From assembly GCF_048066115.1 (NCBI RefSeq), contig NZ_JBLTYX010000016.1:1-64000 (forward strand): a stretch of 64,000 nt of DNA, in the 5' to 3' direction. The stretch comes from Niveispirillum sp048066115 (GTDB lineage: Bacteria; Pseudomonadota; Alphaproteobacteria; Azospirillales; Azospirillaceae). Below the pieces are notes generated by a model, which had not been told where the DNA came from, did no database searches, and saw only the letters and a program-made list of their open reading frames with translations. Position 1 is the first letter of the stretch, and each line of letters begins with the position of its first letter. Shown here in pieces: positions 1 through 7,615 of the stretch. The position numbers and the translations under genes are program-made.

Positions 1-53
1 GGTTTGATGCGCGTTCGGAGCAGGTCGATCCAATCCTCCGAGTGCCAGCCAAC

Positions 54-82
54 AAAAAAGGCGGGGTCACCCCCGCCTTTTC
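54..82 (-). terminator. Rho-independent terminator of the APC permease gene
   Basis: A GC-rich inverted repeat (GGCGGGG / CCCCGCC) is flanked by an A-run on the left and Ts on the right. Read on the minus strand it is a stem followed by a T-run, about 30 bp past the permease stop codon. It could work in both directions. Confidence 0.75.
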
Positions 83-112
83 CGTCTCGACCGGTCAAGG
101 ATCAAGCCCGGC

Positions 113-1516
113 TCACGCCACGCCGACCGCCGCCGCGTGCTTCTTGCGGACCTCGTAGATCACCCAGCCGATGGCCAGCCAGATGCCCAGGCGGATATAG
201 GCGTGCCAGCCCAGGGTATAGATCAGGTAGCCGCAGACCAGGATCGACACGATCGGCACCAGCGGCACCCACGGCACGCGGAAGGGCCGCGGTGCGTCGG
301 GCCGGGTCTTGCGCAGGACCAGGACGCTGAGCGACACCATCATGAAGGCCAGCAGGGTGCCCGAGGACACCAGTTCCGCCAGGAAATCGATGGGGAACAG
401 GCTGGCCAGGGCCGCCGCAACACCACCGGTGATGATGGTGCTGACATGCGGGGTGCGGTAGCGCGGATGCACCTTGGCGAAGGTCGACGGCAGGATGCGG
501 TGCTGCGCCATGGCGAAGAACACGCGCGGCTGCGCCACCAGCAGCACCAGGATGACCGAGGTCAGGCCGGCGATGGCCCCCAGCGATACCAGCGGCAGGA
601 TCCAGGACACGCCCTCGCCCATGTTCTGCACGGCCAGGGCGACCGGGGAGGGCACCGACAGCTGCGTATAGGGCACGGTGCCAGTCAGGACCAGCGACAT
701 GGCGATATAGAGCACGGTGCAGACGGCCAGCGAGCCCATGATGCCGATGGGCACGTCGCGCTGCGGCTTGCGGGCCTCCAGCGCCGTGGTGGCCACGGCG
801 TCGAAGCCGATATAGGCGATGAACACCACGCCCGCCGCCTTCATCACGCCGCCGATGCCATACTGGCCTTCCGGCGTGACCGGGGGGATGAAGGGGGTCC
901 ACAGGGTGGGATCGACATGGAAGGCGCCGACCGCGATCACCACCAGGATGACGGTGACCTTGATCAGAACCACCACCATGTTGGCCGCCGACGAGCGCTT
1001 TACCCCGATCACGGCGCACAGCGTGGCCAGGCCGATGATCAGGGCGGCCGGCAGGTTGATGATGGCGCCCGTTGTCACCAGTTTGCCATGCTCCAGCGCG
1101 AACGGCGCGCTGGTGAAGGATGTCGGCAGGTTGATGCCCACACTCTGGCACAGGGCCGACAGGTACCCGGACCAGCCGACCGCCACGAAGCTGGCCGCGA
1201 CCAGATATTCCATGATCAGGTTCCAGCCGACCAGCCAGCCGATGCGCGGCCCCAGCGCATCGCGGGTATAGCTGTAGGCGCCACCCGATTCCTTCGATGT
1301 CGCCGCCAGTTCCGAATAGCACAGGCCGGCGCAGGCGCATGCAAACGCCGCCAGAAGGAAGGAGAGCGACACGGCCGGACCCGCATAGTCCGCGGCGGCC
1401 GAGCCCGTGATAACGAAAATGCCGGCGCCGATAATGCAACCGACCCCCAGAAGCACCAGCTGTACCGGCCCCAAGGCCGGCAACAGGCCGCTGCGATGAT
1501 CCCCACTGTCCGACAT
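113..1516 (-). CDS. APC-family amino acid permease
   Basis: Predicted inner-membrane amino acid transporter of the APC superfamily, closest in style to the cationic-amino-acid/YfnA branch. The protein is about 467 aa with some 12 hydrophobic segments. The first segment carries the GCIIGAGIFVITG signature (the unwound TM1 substrate site of this family), and SGGAYSYTRDALG follows in the TM3 region. A GTG 30 bp upstream is in frame. The ATG at 1516 is preferred because CAGGGG precedes it at good spacing and the family normally has a short N-terminal tail. The gene is monocistronic, with its own terminator just downstream and a long spacer upstream. The substrate cannot be read from sequence. Confidence 0.9.
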   Translation of the reverse strand: MSDSGDHRSGLLPALGPVQLVLLGVGCIIGAGIFVITGSAAADYAGPAVSLSFLLAAFACACAGLCYSELAATSKESGGAYSYTRDALGPRIGWLVGWNLIMEYLVAASFVAVGWSGYLSALCQSVGINLPTSFTSAPFALEHGKLVTTGAIINLPAALIIGLATLCAVIGVKRSSAANMVVVLIKVTVILVVIAVGAFHVDPTLWTPFIPPVTPEGQYGIGGVMKAAGVVFIAYIGFDAVATTALEARKPQRDVPIGIMGSLAVCTVLYIAMSLVLTGTVPYTQLSVPSPVALAVQNMGEGVSWILPLVSLGAIAGLTSVILVLLVAQPRVFFAMAQHRILPSTFAKVHPRYRTPHVSTIITGGVAAALASLFPIDFLAELVSSGTLLAFMMVSLSVLVLRKTRPDAPRPFRVPWVPLVPIVSILVCGYLIYTLGWHAYIRLGIWLAIGWVIYEVRKKHAAAVGVA

Positions 1517-1586
1517 TATGACCCCTGAGGTCTGCTGTTTATGCACACTTTCTATGTGTTAACCGCATCCGGAGCAAGAATATATG

Positions 1587-1700
1587 GTTTCATTTGAAAC
1601 GATTTATGCTTGCGCCTTCAGGCGCCGGGCGCCGCCATCCGGCGGCTTGGCTTACGCCGCATGTGCGGCGGGCCGGCGGTCGCCGGCCTGGACGCGGCAA
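1587..1700. repeat. Intergenic palindromic element, family 2, copy 1
   Basis: It begins with a perfect 14-bp palindrome, GTTTCATTTGAAAC (1587-1600). A GC-rich body follows, TTCAGGCGCCG...GGCGGCTTGGCTTACGCCGC...GGCGGTCGCCGGCC, made of nested inverted repeats. The same body recurs at 17.6 kb, with related pieces at 31.5 and 34.3 kb. It fills most of the spacer between the permease and the MFS gene. No coding role is seen. Confidence 0.6.
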
Positions 1701-1825
1701 GAATGCTCTGTGAACTGGGTGGCGTTGCAATTGACACCGGTTTCCATTAGGGTCGGTCGCGCTTGAATGAAGGCCGCACCAGATGGCCGTTGACCGGAAT
1801 CCTCTTACAATATCGGGGGACACGA

Positions 1826-3106
1826 ATGGGAAGTGAAACGGCCGGGGCCGACGGCGTAAAGGTCGGTCGGGTCCGCTGGATCGTGGTGGCGCTGCTGTTC
1901 ACCGCCATGGTCATCAATTATGTCGACCGGCAGATGATCGGCGTGCTGAAGCCGACCCTGTCGGCGGAGTTCGGCTGGACCGAAACCGATTATGCCGACA
2001 TCATCTTCTGGTTCCAGTTCACCTATGCGCTGGCCTATGTCGCCTTCGGGCGCATCGTGGACCGGCTGGGTGCCCGCTGGGGCTATGCGCTGGCCTTCAC
2101 CATCTGGACCGTGGGCCATTTCGCCCATGCCGGTGCCAAGTCGCTGACCGGCTTCATCATGGCCCGCATGGTGCTGGGCGTGGGTGAGGGCGGTGGCTTC
2201 CCCGGCGGCGTCAAGGCCGTGGCCGAATGGTTCCCCAAGAAGGAACGCGCGTTCGCCACGGGCCTGTTCAACGCCGGCACCAATATCGGCGCCATCGTCA
2301 CGCCCCTGGTCGTGCCGGCGATTACCATCGCCTATGGCTGGGAGATGGCCTTCATCATCACCGGCCTGGCCAGCCTGGTCTGGCTGCCGCTGTGGCTGAT
2401 CTATTACCGCCATCCGCGCCAGAACAAGAATGTCGGTGCGGCCGAGCTGGCGCATATCGAGAGCGATCCGCCGGATACGGGCGAGAAGATCGGCTGGCTG
2501 CGCCTGCTGCGGGTCAAGGAGACATGGGCCTATGCGCTGGGCAAGTTCCTGATCGATCCGATCTGGTGGATGTTCCTGTTCTGGCTGCCCGATTTCCTGG
2601 GCAAGCGCCATGGGCTGGACCTGAAGAGCTTCGGCATCCCGCTGGTCATCATCTATCTCTTGTCCGATGTCGGCTCCGTGGCCGGCGGCTGGATGTCGTC
2701 GAAGATGATGCAGAACGGCGCCAGCCTGAACCGGGCGCGCAAGCTGACCATGCTGATCTGCGCGCTGTTCGCCATCCCCGTGGGCTTCGCGGCGTTCGCC
2801 GACCAGCTGTGGGTGGCGGTGCTGATCATCGGCATCGCGACGGCCGCACACCAGGGCTTCTCCGCCAACCTCTATACCCTGCCGTCGGACGTGTTCCCGC
2901 GCGCGGCGGTGGGGTCGGTGGTCGGTATCGGCGGCATGGTCGGTGCCTTCGGCGGCATGGCCATGGCCAAATATGCCGGCTATGTGCTGGACCAGATCGG
3001 CAGCTATACGCCGATCTTCGTGGTCGCGGCGTCGGCGTATCTGCTGGCGCTCGGCGTCGTGCATCTGCTGAGCCCGCGGCTGGAGCCGGCGCAGATCAAG
3101 GACTGA
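1826..3106 (+). CDS. MFS transporter, anion:cation symporter-like (hexuronate/ExuT type)
   Basis: Secondary transporter of the major facilitator superfamily, 426 aa, with about 12 membrane segments. NYVDRQMIGVLKP at the end of TM1 and the loop FGRIVDRLGARWGYALAF (MFS motif A position) resemble the anion:cation symporter branch that moves hexuronates, aldonates and similar organic acids. GVGEGGGFPGGVKAVAEWFP in TM4-5 is also typical of that branch. The ATG at 1826 is chosen because GGGGGA lies just upstream. A longer TTG frame from 1763 lacks a ribosome site. It stands alone, with a hairpin terminator shared with the convergent citrate synthase gene. The substrate is inferred only at class level. 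Confidence 0.88.
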   Translation: MGSETAGADGVKVGRVRWIVVALLFTAMVINYVDRQMIGVLKPTLSAEFGWTETDYADIIFWFQFTYALAYVAFGRIVDRLGARWGYALAFTIWTVGHFAHAGAKSLTGFIMARMVLGVGEGGGFPGGVKAVAEWFPKKERAFATGLFNAGTNIGAIVTPLVVPAITIAYGWEMAFIITGLASLVWLPLWLIYYRHPRQNKNVGAAELAHIESDPPDTGEKIGWLRLLRVKETWAYALGKFLIDPIWWMFLFWLPDFLGKRHGLDLKSFGIPLVIIYLLSDVGSVAGGWMSSKMMQNGASLNRARKLTMLICALFAIPVGFAAFADQLWVAVLIIGIATAAHQGFSANLYTLPSDVFPRAAVGSVVGIGGMVGAFGGMAMAKYAGYVLDQIGSYTPIFVVAASAYLLALGVVHLLSPRLEPAQIKD

Positions 3107-3133
3107 TCGGCGCGACGTGATGTGGCTATGGGA

Positions 3134-3171
3134 CGGCCGGCACTCGCCAAGGGTGCCGGCCGTTTTGTTTT
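3134..3171 (+). terminator. Bidirectional terminator between MFS and citrate synthase genes
   Basis: A perfect 10-bp stem (CGGCCGGCAC / GTGCCGGCCG) with an 8-base loop is followed by TTTTGTTTT. It lies between the plus-strand MFS stop and the minus-strand citrate-synthase stop. Confidence 0.85.
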
Positions 3172-4354
3172 ATCCCGGCCGCAGCCCCGTGTACCGCGCC
3201 CGTGGCCGGATCAGCACGCTCGACCGCACTTGCTCCAACAGATGCGCCACCCACCCCGCACTGCGGCCCAGGGTGAAGATCGTGATCGGCGCATGGGCGG
3301 GCAGGCCCAGACGGTCGGCCAGCAGCACCAGGGCGAAATCTATGGTGGGCGGGGTTCCCGCCATCTCCGTTGCGGCCCTTGCCAGCGACAATGCCCGGCG
3401 CAGCCGCGCGTCCCCGCCCCAGGCCGCCGCCATCCGCTTCAGCAGCCAGGCCGCCCGCACATCGCCCCTGGGATAGAGCGGGTGGCCGAAGCCCGGCAGT
3501 TCATCGCCGCGTGCCAGGAAGGCAGACAAGGCGGCGACGGGGTCGGGCGCATCCAGCAGGCCGGGCAGCAAGGCCGCCACCCGTGCCGTCATCCCCCCAT
3601 GCCGGGGCCCGCGCAGGGCGCCGATGCCGGCCGACAGGGCGGCATAGGGATTGGCCCCGGTTGACGCCACGCAGCGCACGGTGAAGGCGGATGCGTTCAG
3701 TTCATGATCGGCGCACAGCACCAGGGAGGCGCGGATCAGTTCCGCCCCCGGCCCGGCCACGCCCCAGGCCTGGCAAAGAAGCTGGTGCAGGGGCAGGGAT
3801 GAGGGGGTGGTGCCGGCCAGGATCGCCGCCGTCAGGCGCAGGATGCGCGCCCCGGTGCGGGCCAGCCCGGCCGGGGTGCGGTTGACCGCGCGCAGGTCGG
3901 CCGCCGCCGCCAGGGGCAGCAACGCCAGCAGCCGGTCCAGCGGGTCCAGCCCTGGTGGAAGGCTGGCGAAGGCGGGCAGGGTGGGCGGATCCTCGGCGAA
4001 CGGATCCTCGGTCCCGTCCCACAGCAGGGTGGATACCGCTTCCAGGGTGGCGCTGGCCGCCAGATCGCCGGCATCCCGACCCCGGTAGTAGAGCCCGTCG
4101 GCATTGATCAGGGTGATGGCACTTTCCAGGACGGGTGCACCCCAATCCAGCGCCCGGTCGCCGGCGGTATCGGCGGGGCGGTCGCGCTTGGCCACCAGGG
4201 TCCGCACATCGTCGGCCCGGTAAAGCCGCGTGCGGCCGCCGGCCGGCGCTTCCGACCGGATCAGCCCACGGCTGACATAGGCATAGAGCGTGGCCAGGCT
4301 GACGCCCAGTTCGGCGGCGGCTTCCTTGGCGGACAGGGTAAGGGGCGCGGACAT
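3170..4354 (-). CDS. Citrate synthase family protein with N-terminal HTH domain
   Basis: 394 aa. Residues 1-60 form a MerR/excisionase-like winged helix (SAKEAAAELGVSLATLYAYV, then TRLYRADDVRTL). The rest is a citrate-synthase fold with the three catalytic positions intact: His217 in CADHELNAS, His291 in GFGHPLYP and Asp339 in PTIDFAL. The enzyme family condenses acetyl-CoA (or propionyl-CoA) with oxaloacetate. Fusion to a DNA-binding head is known in a branch of the family, but whether the protein acts as enzyme, regulator or both is not settled by sequence. It is divergent from a second citrate-synthase gene. A 23-bp palindrome in the shared promoter is a natural target for its own HTH. Confidence 0.88.
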   Translation of the reverse strand: MSAPLTLSAKEAAAELGVSLATLYAYVSRGLIRSEAPAGGRTRLYRADDVRTLVAKRDRPADTAGDRALDWGAPVLESAITLINADGLYYRGRDAGDLAASATLEAVSTLLWDGTEDPFAEDPPTLPAFASLPPGLDPLDRLLALLPLAAAADLRAVNRTPAGLARTGARILRLTAAILAGTTPSSLPLHQLLCQAWGVAGPGAELIRASLVLCADHELNASAFTVRCVASTGANPYAALSAGIGALRGPRHGGMTARVAALLPGLLDAPDPVAALSAFLARGDELPGFGHPLYPRGDVRAAWLLKRMAAAWGGDARLRRALSLARAATEMAGTPPTIDFALVLLADRLGLPAHAPITIFTLGRSAGWVAHLLEQVRSSVLIRPRARYTGLRPG

Positions 4355-4363
4355 GGGTATGAT

Positions 4364-4386
4364 ATATTGATTTATTGAATCAATAT
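4364..4386. promoter_or_regulatory. Palindromic operator in divergent citrate-synthase promoter
   Basis: Perfect inverted repeat ATATTGATT-TATTG-AATCAATAT in an AT-rich spacer between two divergent citrate-synthase-family genes. It starts 10 bp upstream of the start codon of the HTH-citrate synthase fusion. It is the only strongly AT-rich symmetric site here. That it is bound by the fusion protein is inference. Confidence 0.6.
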
Positions 4387-4450
4387 TGACCGTATATCAG
4401 CCCCGGCGCAGCCTGACCAGCGATGAAACATTGCTGGAAGGGAGCCGGAC

Positions 4451-5515
4451 ATGTCGGCCGGATTGGATGGGATCGTCGCCGCGGAAACCGTGCTGAGCCA
4501 TGTCGATGGCCAGGCGGGGCATCTGGTGCTGCGCGGGCTGCCGGTGGAGCGGGCGGCGGAAAGCCTGGATTTCGAAGGGATCACCGCCCTGCTGTGGCAG
4601 GGGTTCCACCCGCTGGGCGGCCGGCCGGAGGAACTGCGCGCCGCCATCGGCCGGGCGCGGGTGCAGGTGGCCGTGCGGTTGCCGGCGCTGCTGCCCGCCA
4701 TCGCGGGCCTGAATGCCGTGGAGGCGCTGCGCCTGATGCTGGCCGCATTGCCCGACGGCAACCCGGCCGATGACGCGGTGATGGCCGTCGCCGCCGTGCC
4801 GGTCTTCATCGCCGCCCGCGTACGTCATGGACAGGGGCTAGACCCGGTGGCACCCGATGCGGCGGCCGGGCATGCTGCGGATTTCCTGCGCATGATGACG
4901 GGGGTGCCGGCGGCGCCGATGCTTTCGCGGGCGCTGGACACCTATCTGGTGACGATCAGCGACCATGGGCTGAACGCATCGACCTTCGCGGCGCGCATCG
5001 TGGCATCGACCCGCGCCGGCATGGCCAGCAGCGTGGTGGCGGGGCTGTGCGCGCTGAAGGGCCCGCTGCATGGCGGGGCGCCGGGACCGGTGCTGGACAT
5101 GCTGGACGCCATCGGCACGCAAGACGCGGCACCGGCCTGGCTGGCGGCGGAACTGGCGGCCGGGCGGCGGCTGATGGGGTTCGGCCACCGCATCTACCGC
5201 GTGCGCGACCCCAGGGCGGAGGTGCTGAAGCGCGCCGTGGCGCATCTGTCCAGCCCGCGCATCGACTTGGCCGAACAGGTGGAGAAAGCGGCATTGACGG
5301 CCCTGGCCCGGCACCGGCCCGACCGGCCGCTGGAAACGAATGTCGAGTTCTATACGGCCCTGCTGCTGGATGCGGTCGAGCTGGACCGCGACCTGTTCAC
5401 GCCGGTTTTCGCCATGGGCCGGGTGGCCGGCTGGACCGCCCATGTCATGGAGCAGGAGGCGACGGGACGGCTGATGCGCCCGGCCTCGCGTTATGTCGGG
5501 CCGATGGCGGCGTGA
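4451..5515 (+). CDS. Citrate synthase / 2-methylcitrate synthase family protein
   Basis: 354 aa, shorter than housekeeping citrate synthase (about 430 aa), as in the small type-I or accessory forms. Active-site blocks are SDHGLNAST (His172), GFGHRIYRVRDPRA (His246 plus the CoA/oxaloacetate arginines) and NVEFY, where Glu299 stands at the usual catalytic Asp. GGAPGPVLDML matches the family's GGAN region only loosely. GGAAGGGAGCC precedes the ATG. It is divergent from the HTH-fused paralogue and probably co-regulated through the palindrome at 4364-4386. The pair may be a two-subunit system or enzyme plus sensor. The substrate (acetyl- or propionyl-CoA) is undetermined. Confidence 0.87.
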   Translation: MSAGLDGIVAAETVLSHVDGQAGHLVLRGLPVERAAESLDFEGITALLWQGFHPLGGRPEELRAAIGRARVQVAVRLPALLPAIAGLNAVEALRLMLAALPDGNPADDAVMAVAAVPVFIAARVRHGQGLDPVAPDAAAGHAADFLRMMTGVPAAPMLSRALDTYLVTISDHGLNASTFAARIVASTRAGMASSVVAGLCALKGPLHGGAPGPVLDMLDAIGTQDAAPAWLAAELAAGRRLMGFGHRIYRVRDPRAEVLKRAVAHLSSPRIDLAEQVEKAALTALARHRPDRPLETNVEFYTALLLDAVELDRDLFTPVFAMGRVAGWTAHVMEQEATGRLMRPASRYVGPMAA

Positions 5516-5561
5516 CGGCGGGGGCCCCTTTCCGACAGGGGAAGGGGCCGCCCGGCGGGGG

Positions 5562-5915
5562 TCAGAACGACCGCCCGTCCACCGGGTGCGGGGTCAGGCT
5601 GCGCGGCTCCACCCCCTCCAGCGCATTGACATTGACGGCGGCCATGGGCGTGCCATCGGGGCCGTTGGCAAAGGCGAAGCCCTGGATGCCACAGGTACGG
5701 CAGAACTGGTGGACGATCTGGTTGCGGTTGAACCGGTACTCGGTCAGCGCATCCGCGCCCTTTTCCAGGGTGAAACGGTCGCGCGGGGTGAAGGCCAGCA
5801 CGGCCCCCAGCCTCTGGCAGCGCGAGCAGTTGCAGGTAATCGTCCGGTCCAGGTCCAGCACCGCGGTGAACGCCACGGCGCCGCACTGGCATCCGCCCTG
5901 ATAAGTCTGTTCCAT
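5562..5915 (-). CDS. GFA-family zinc protein (glutathione-dependent formaldehyde-activating-like)
   Basis: 117 aa, a full-length single GFA domain (CENP-V/GFA fold). Zinc-binding cysteines are all present: CQCG near residue 9, CNCSRC near residues 28-33 and CRTCG near residue 70. Some family members add glutathione to formaldehyde, but most small paralogues have no assigned substrate, so only the fold is claimed. It lies 18 bp downstream of the LysE stop codon on the same strand and may be cotranscribed with that exporter. Confidence 0.88.
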   Translation of the reverse strand: MEQTYQGGCQCGAVAFTAVLDLDRTITCNCSRCQRLGAVLAFTPRDRFTLEKGADALTEYRFNRNQIVHQFCRTCGIQGFAFANGPDGTPMAAVNVNALEGVEPRSLTPHPVDGRSF

Positions 5916-5933
5916 CTTCCCCGTTCCCTCCGT

Positions 5934-6614
5934 TCAGCCGCGGGCCAGCAGCGGCGCGGCCATGGACCATAGCGCGCTTGCCCCCACCGCGACCAGCAGC
6001 AGGCCGGAGATGCGGTTCAGCCAGGTCAAAGCCTTGGGCCGGCCCGCCAGCCCCGTGCCGGCGCGGGCCGCGACCAGGGCGATGCAGGTATAGACCGGTA
6101 CCGACACCGACAGCATCATCAGCCCCAACACCCCTGTCTGTACCCAGGGCGCCCAGCCATCGGGCCGGATGAATTGCGGGAACACGGCCAGCATGAACAG
6201 ATAGGCCTTGGGGTTCAGAAGGTTGGTGGCCAGCGCGTCGCGCAGGATGCGCGCGGCGTTTATTTGCAGGATGCGCGCGGCGTTTATTTGCAGGATGCGC
6301 GCGGTCGGCCCGCCGGGCAGGGTGCCACCCCGGCTGCGCAGGATGGCGATGCCGATCCAGATCAGATAGGCGGCCCCCGCCCAGCCGAGCGCCGACAGCA
6401 GGGCGGGGCTGGCCACGACCAGGGCGGTCAGGCCCACGGCGCTGGCCAGCACATGTGCGGCGGCACCCAGCGTGATGCCGGCCACCGCCGCCAGCCCGGC
6501 CCGGTGCCCGCCACCGACCGCACTGCCCATCACCAGCGCCATGTCGGCCCCCGGCACGATGGTGATGGCCAAGGCCGCCGCCATGAAGGCCAGCAGCATT
6601 CCCGCATCCGCCAT
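5934..6614 (-). CDS. LysE/RhtB family exporter with an internal tandem repeat
   Basis: Inner-membrane exporter of amino acids or their analogues, 226 aa, with about six hydrophobic segments. It has the family start MLLAFMAAALAITIVPGADM and the conserved NLLNPKAYLFML. The ATG at 6614 is chosen because GGAGGGAAAGAAA lies directly upstream; a longer frame would read through that site. The loop before the NLLNPKA helix contains RILQINAA repeated in register, caused by a 24-bp tandem duplication, so it is 16 aa longer than usual. Its promoter carries an operator like the one beside the TetR gene at 7.5 kb, so it is probably in that regulon. Confidence 0.88.
   Translation of the reverse strand: MADAGMLLAFMAAALAITIVPGADMALVMGSAVGGGHRAGLAAVAGITLGAAAHVLASAVGLTALVVASPALLSALGWAGAAYLIWIGIAILRSRGGTLPGGPTARILQINAARILQINAARILRDALATNLLNPKAYLFMLAVFPQFIRPDGWAPWVQTGVLGLMMLSVSVPVYTCIALVAARAGTGLAGRPKALTWLNRISGLLLVAVGASALWSMAAPLLARG
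6243..6303. repeat. 24-bp in-frame tandem repeat inside the LysE gene
   Basis: Two full 24-bp units (CAGGATGCGCGCGGCGTTTA plus TTTG) and a 13-14 bp third partial copy stand head to tail. Each adds eight residues to the cytoplasmic loop of the exporter without breaking the frame. Confidence 0.9.
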
Positions 6615-6670
6615 TTTCTTTCCCTCCCCTGTTGTGGGTAGAGGTAACAAAAAGTGAACATCCGGTCAAT

Positions 6671-6691
6671 ACAGGTTGACCGGTCTGTTTT
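6671..6691. promoter_or_regulatory. Putative TetR operator upstream of lysE-like gene
   Basis: ACAGGTTGACCGGTCTGTTTT lies about 57 bp upstream of the exporter start. It differs by only two bases from the site at 7570-7590 between the TetR gene and the NIPSNAP gene. ACAG...CTGT forms the symmetric ends. Confidence 0.6.
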
Positions 6692-6768
6692 GGGTGGGAG
6701 GTTGGATACCGTCCCCTGTTGGTTGGCGAGTTTCTATGGAAGTCTGGGCCGCGAGGGTTTTAGCAATC

Positions 6769-6859
6769 TCCACCGTCACCCCGGCGAAAACCGGGGCCCA
6801 GATCGTAGAGCGAAGCGCTTGTCACTTGGGCCCCGGCTTTCGCCGGGGTGACGGTGGAG
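6769..6859. repeat. REP-like palindromic repeat, family 1, copy 1
   Basis: A long inverted repeat with perfect 22-bp arms starting CTCCACCGTCACCCCGGCGA. Its centre contains GATCGTAGAGCGAAGCG. The same element occurs at 12.68 kb with the centre inverted and in short form at 35.86 kb. Downstream of it both long copies carry GTGCCCAAGAGTTTCGCAGAGG, so the mobile unit is larger than the hairpin. Confidence 0.75.
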
Positions 6860-6926
6860 AGAGCGGCGACGACGGTGCCCAAGAGTTTCGCAGAGGTTCC
6901 GCTTCACGGGAAAGGGCAACTCCCCC

Positions 6927-7526
6927 CTATCGCGGCCAGGCCGCCAGCCTGTCGGCGGTGCGGCGCAGGGCGTCGCTTTTCTGGTCGGCCTTGGCGATGG
7001 CCATGGCGCCGGAATAGGCCGAGATCACGAAGGTGGCGAAGCCTTCCGGGTCGGGCTCACTCTCCAGCCCGGCCGCCACGTCCTGGCGCATGCGGTCGGC
7101 CAGCGTGCGGCGCCACAGGTCGAAGATGCGCCGCAACTCCTCCCGGAAATCCGGGTCGGCATAGGCCAGTTCCAGGCTGAGATTGCTGACGGGGCAGCCC
7201 ATGACCCGGCCGCGCGCATCCAGCCAGGCCTGGACGGTGCTGAACACCGCCTGGATGCCGGCCCGCGCGCTGGCCGCCTCGCGCACGGGCGCCAGCCAGG
7301 CCGTCTCCACCTCCGCCGTCACCCGTTCGCGGATCACGGCCAGGCCCAGGGCCTTCTTGGTGGGGAAATGGTGGTGCATGGCACCGGCGGTCACGCCGGC
7401 GGCCGCCGCGATCTGCTGTGTCGTGGTTGATCCATAGCCCTGGGCCTGGAACAGGTCGCCGGCGGCATCCAGGATGCGGCCGCGCATGGCTTGCGGATCA
7501 TTGGTGCGGGTGCGGACAGGGCTCAT
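6927..7526 (-). CDS. TetR/AcrR family transcriptional regulator
   Basis: 199 aa. The N-terminal 60 residues are a classic TetR HTH (RGRILDAAGDLFQAQGYGST, then IAAAAGVTAGAMHHHFPTKK). The remainder is a helical ligand domain. GRVMGCPVSNLSLELA contains a Cys in the position seen in electrophile-sensing members such as NemR/AcuR relatives, which hints at but does not prove a reactive ligand. It is divergent from a Tat-exported NIPSNAP protein, and a near-palindromic operator lies between them. The same site precedes the LysE-type exporter, so it probably represses all three. Confidence 0.9.
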   Translation of the reverse strand: MSPVRTRTNDPQAMRGRILDAAGDLFQAQGYGSTTTQQIAAAAGVTAGAMHHHFPTKKALGLAVIRERVTAEVETAWLAPVREAASARAGIQAVFSTVQAWLDARGRVMGCPVSNLSLELAYADPDFREELRRIFDLWRRTLADRMRQDVAAGLESEPDPEGFATFVISAYSGAMAIAKADQKSDALRRTADRLAAWPR

Positions 7527-7566
7527 GCCCCCATCCTAACCATCCCGGATGGAAATCGCCATTGAC

Positions 7567-7590
7567 AAAACAGGTCAACCGGTCTGTTTT
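7567..7590. promoter_or_regulatory. Putative TetR operator between tetR and NIPSNAP genes
   Basis: The 24-bp imperfect palindrome runs from AAAACAGGTC to GGTCTGTTTT. It sits in the divergent spacer, 26 bp upstream of the NIPSNAP start codon. It nearly matches the site at 6671-6691. Confidence 0.65.
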
Positions 7591-7615
7591 AAGGAAGGCA
7601 AGCCGGGAGGGGACG

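Noticed and set aside
1..53. Possible end of an upstream gene
   Set aside because: Too short to assign; no recognisable protein end is visible in either strand.
137..1528. A 463-codon plus-strand frame over the APC permease
   Set aside because: Gln/His/Arg-rich with no motif; it mirrors a clear permease and has no ribosome site.
6243..6303. CRISPR-like short repeats
   Set aside because: The units are directly adjacent without spacers and lie in frame within a LysE-type gene.
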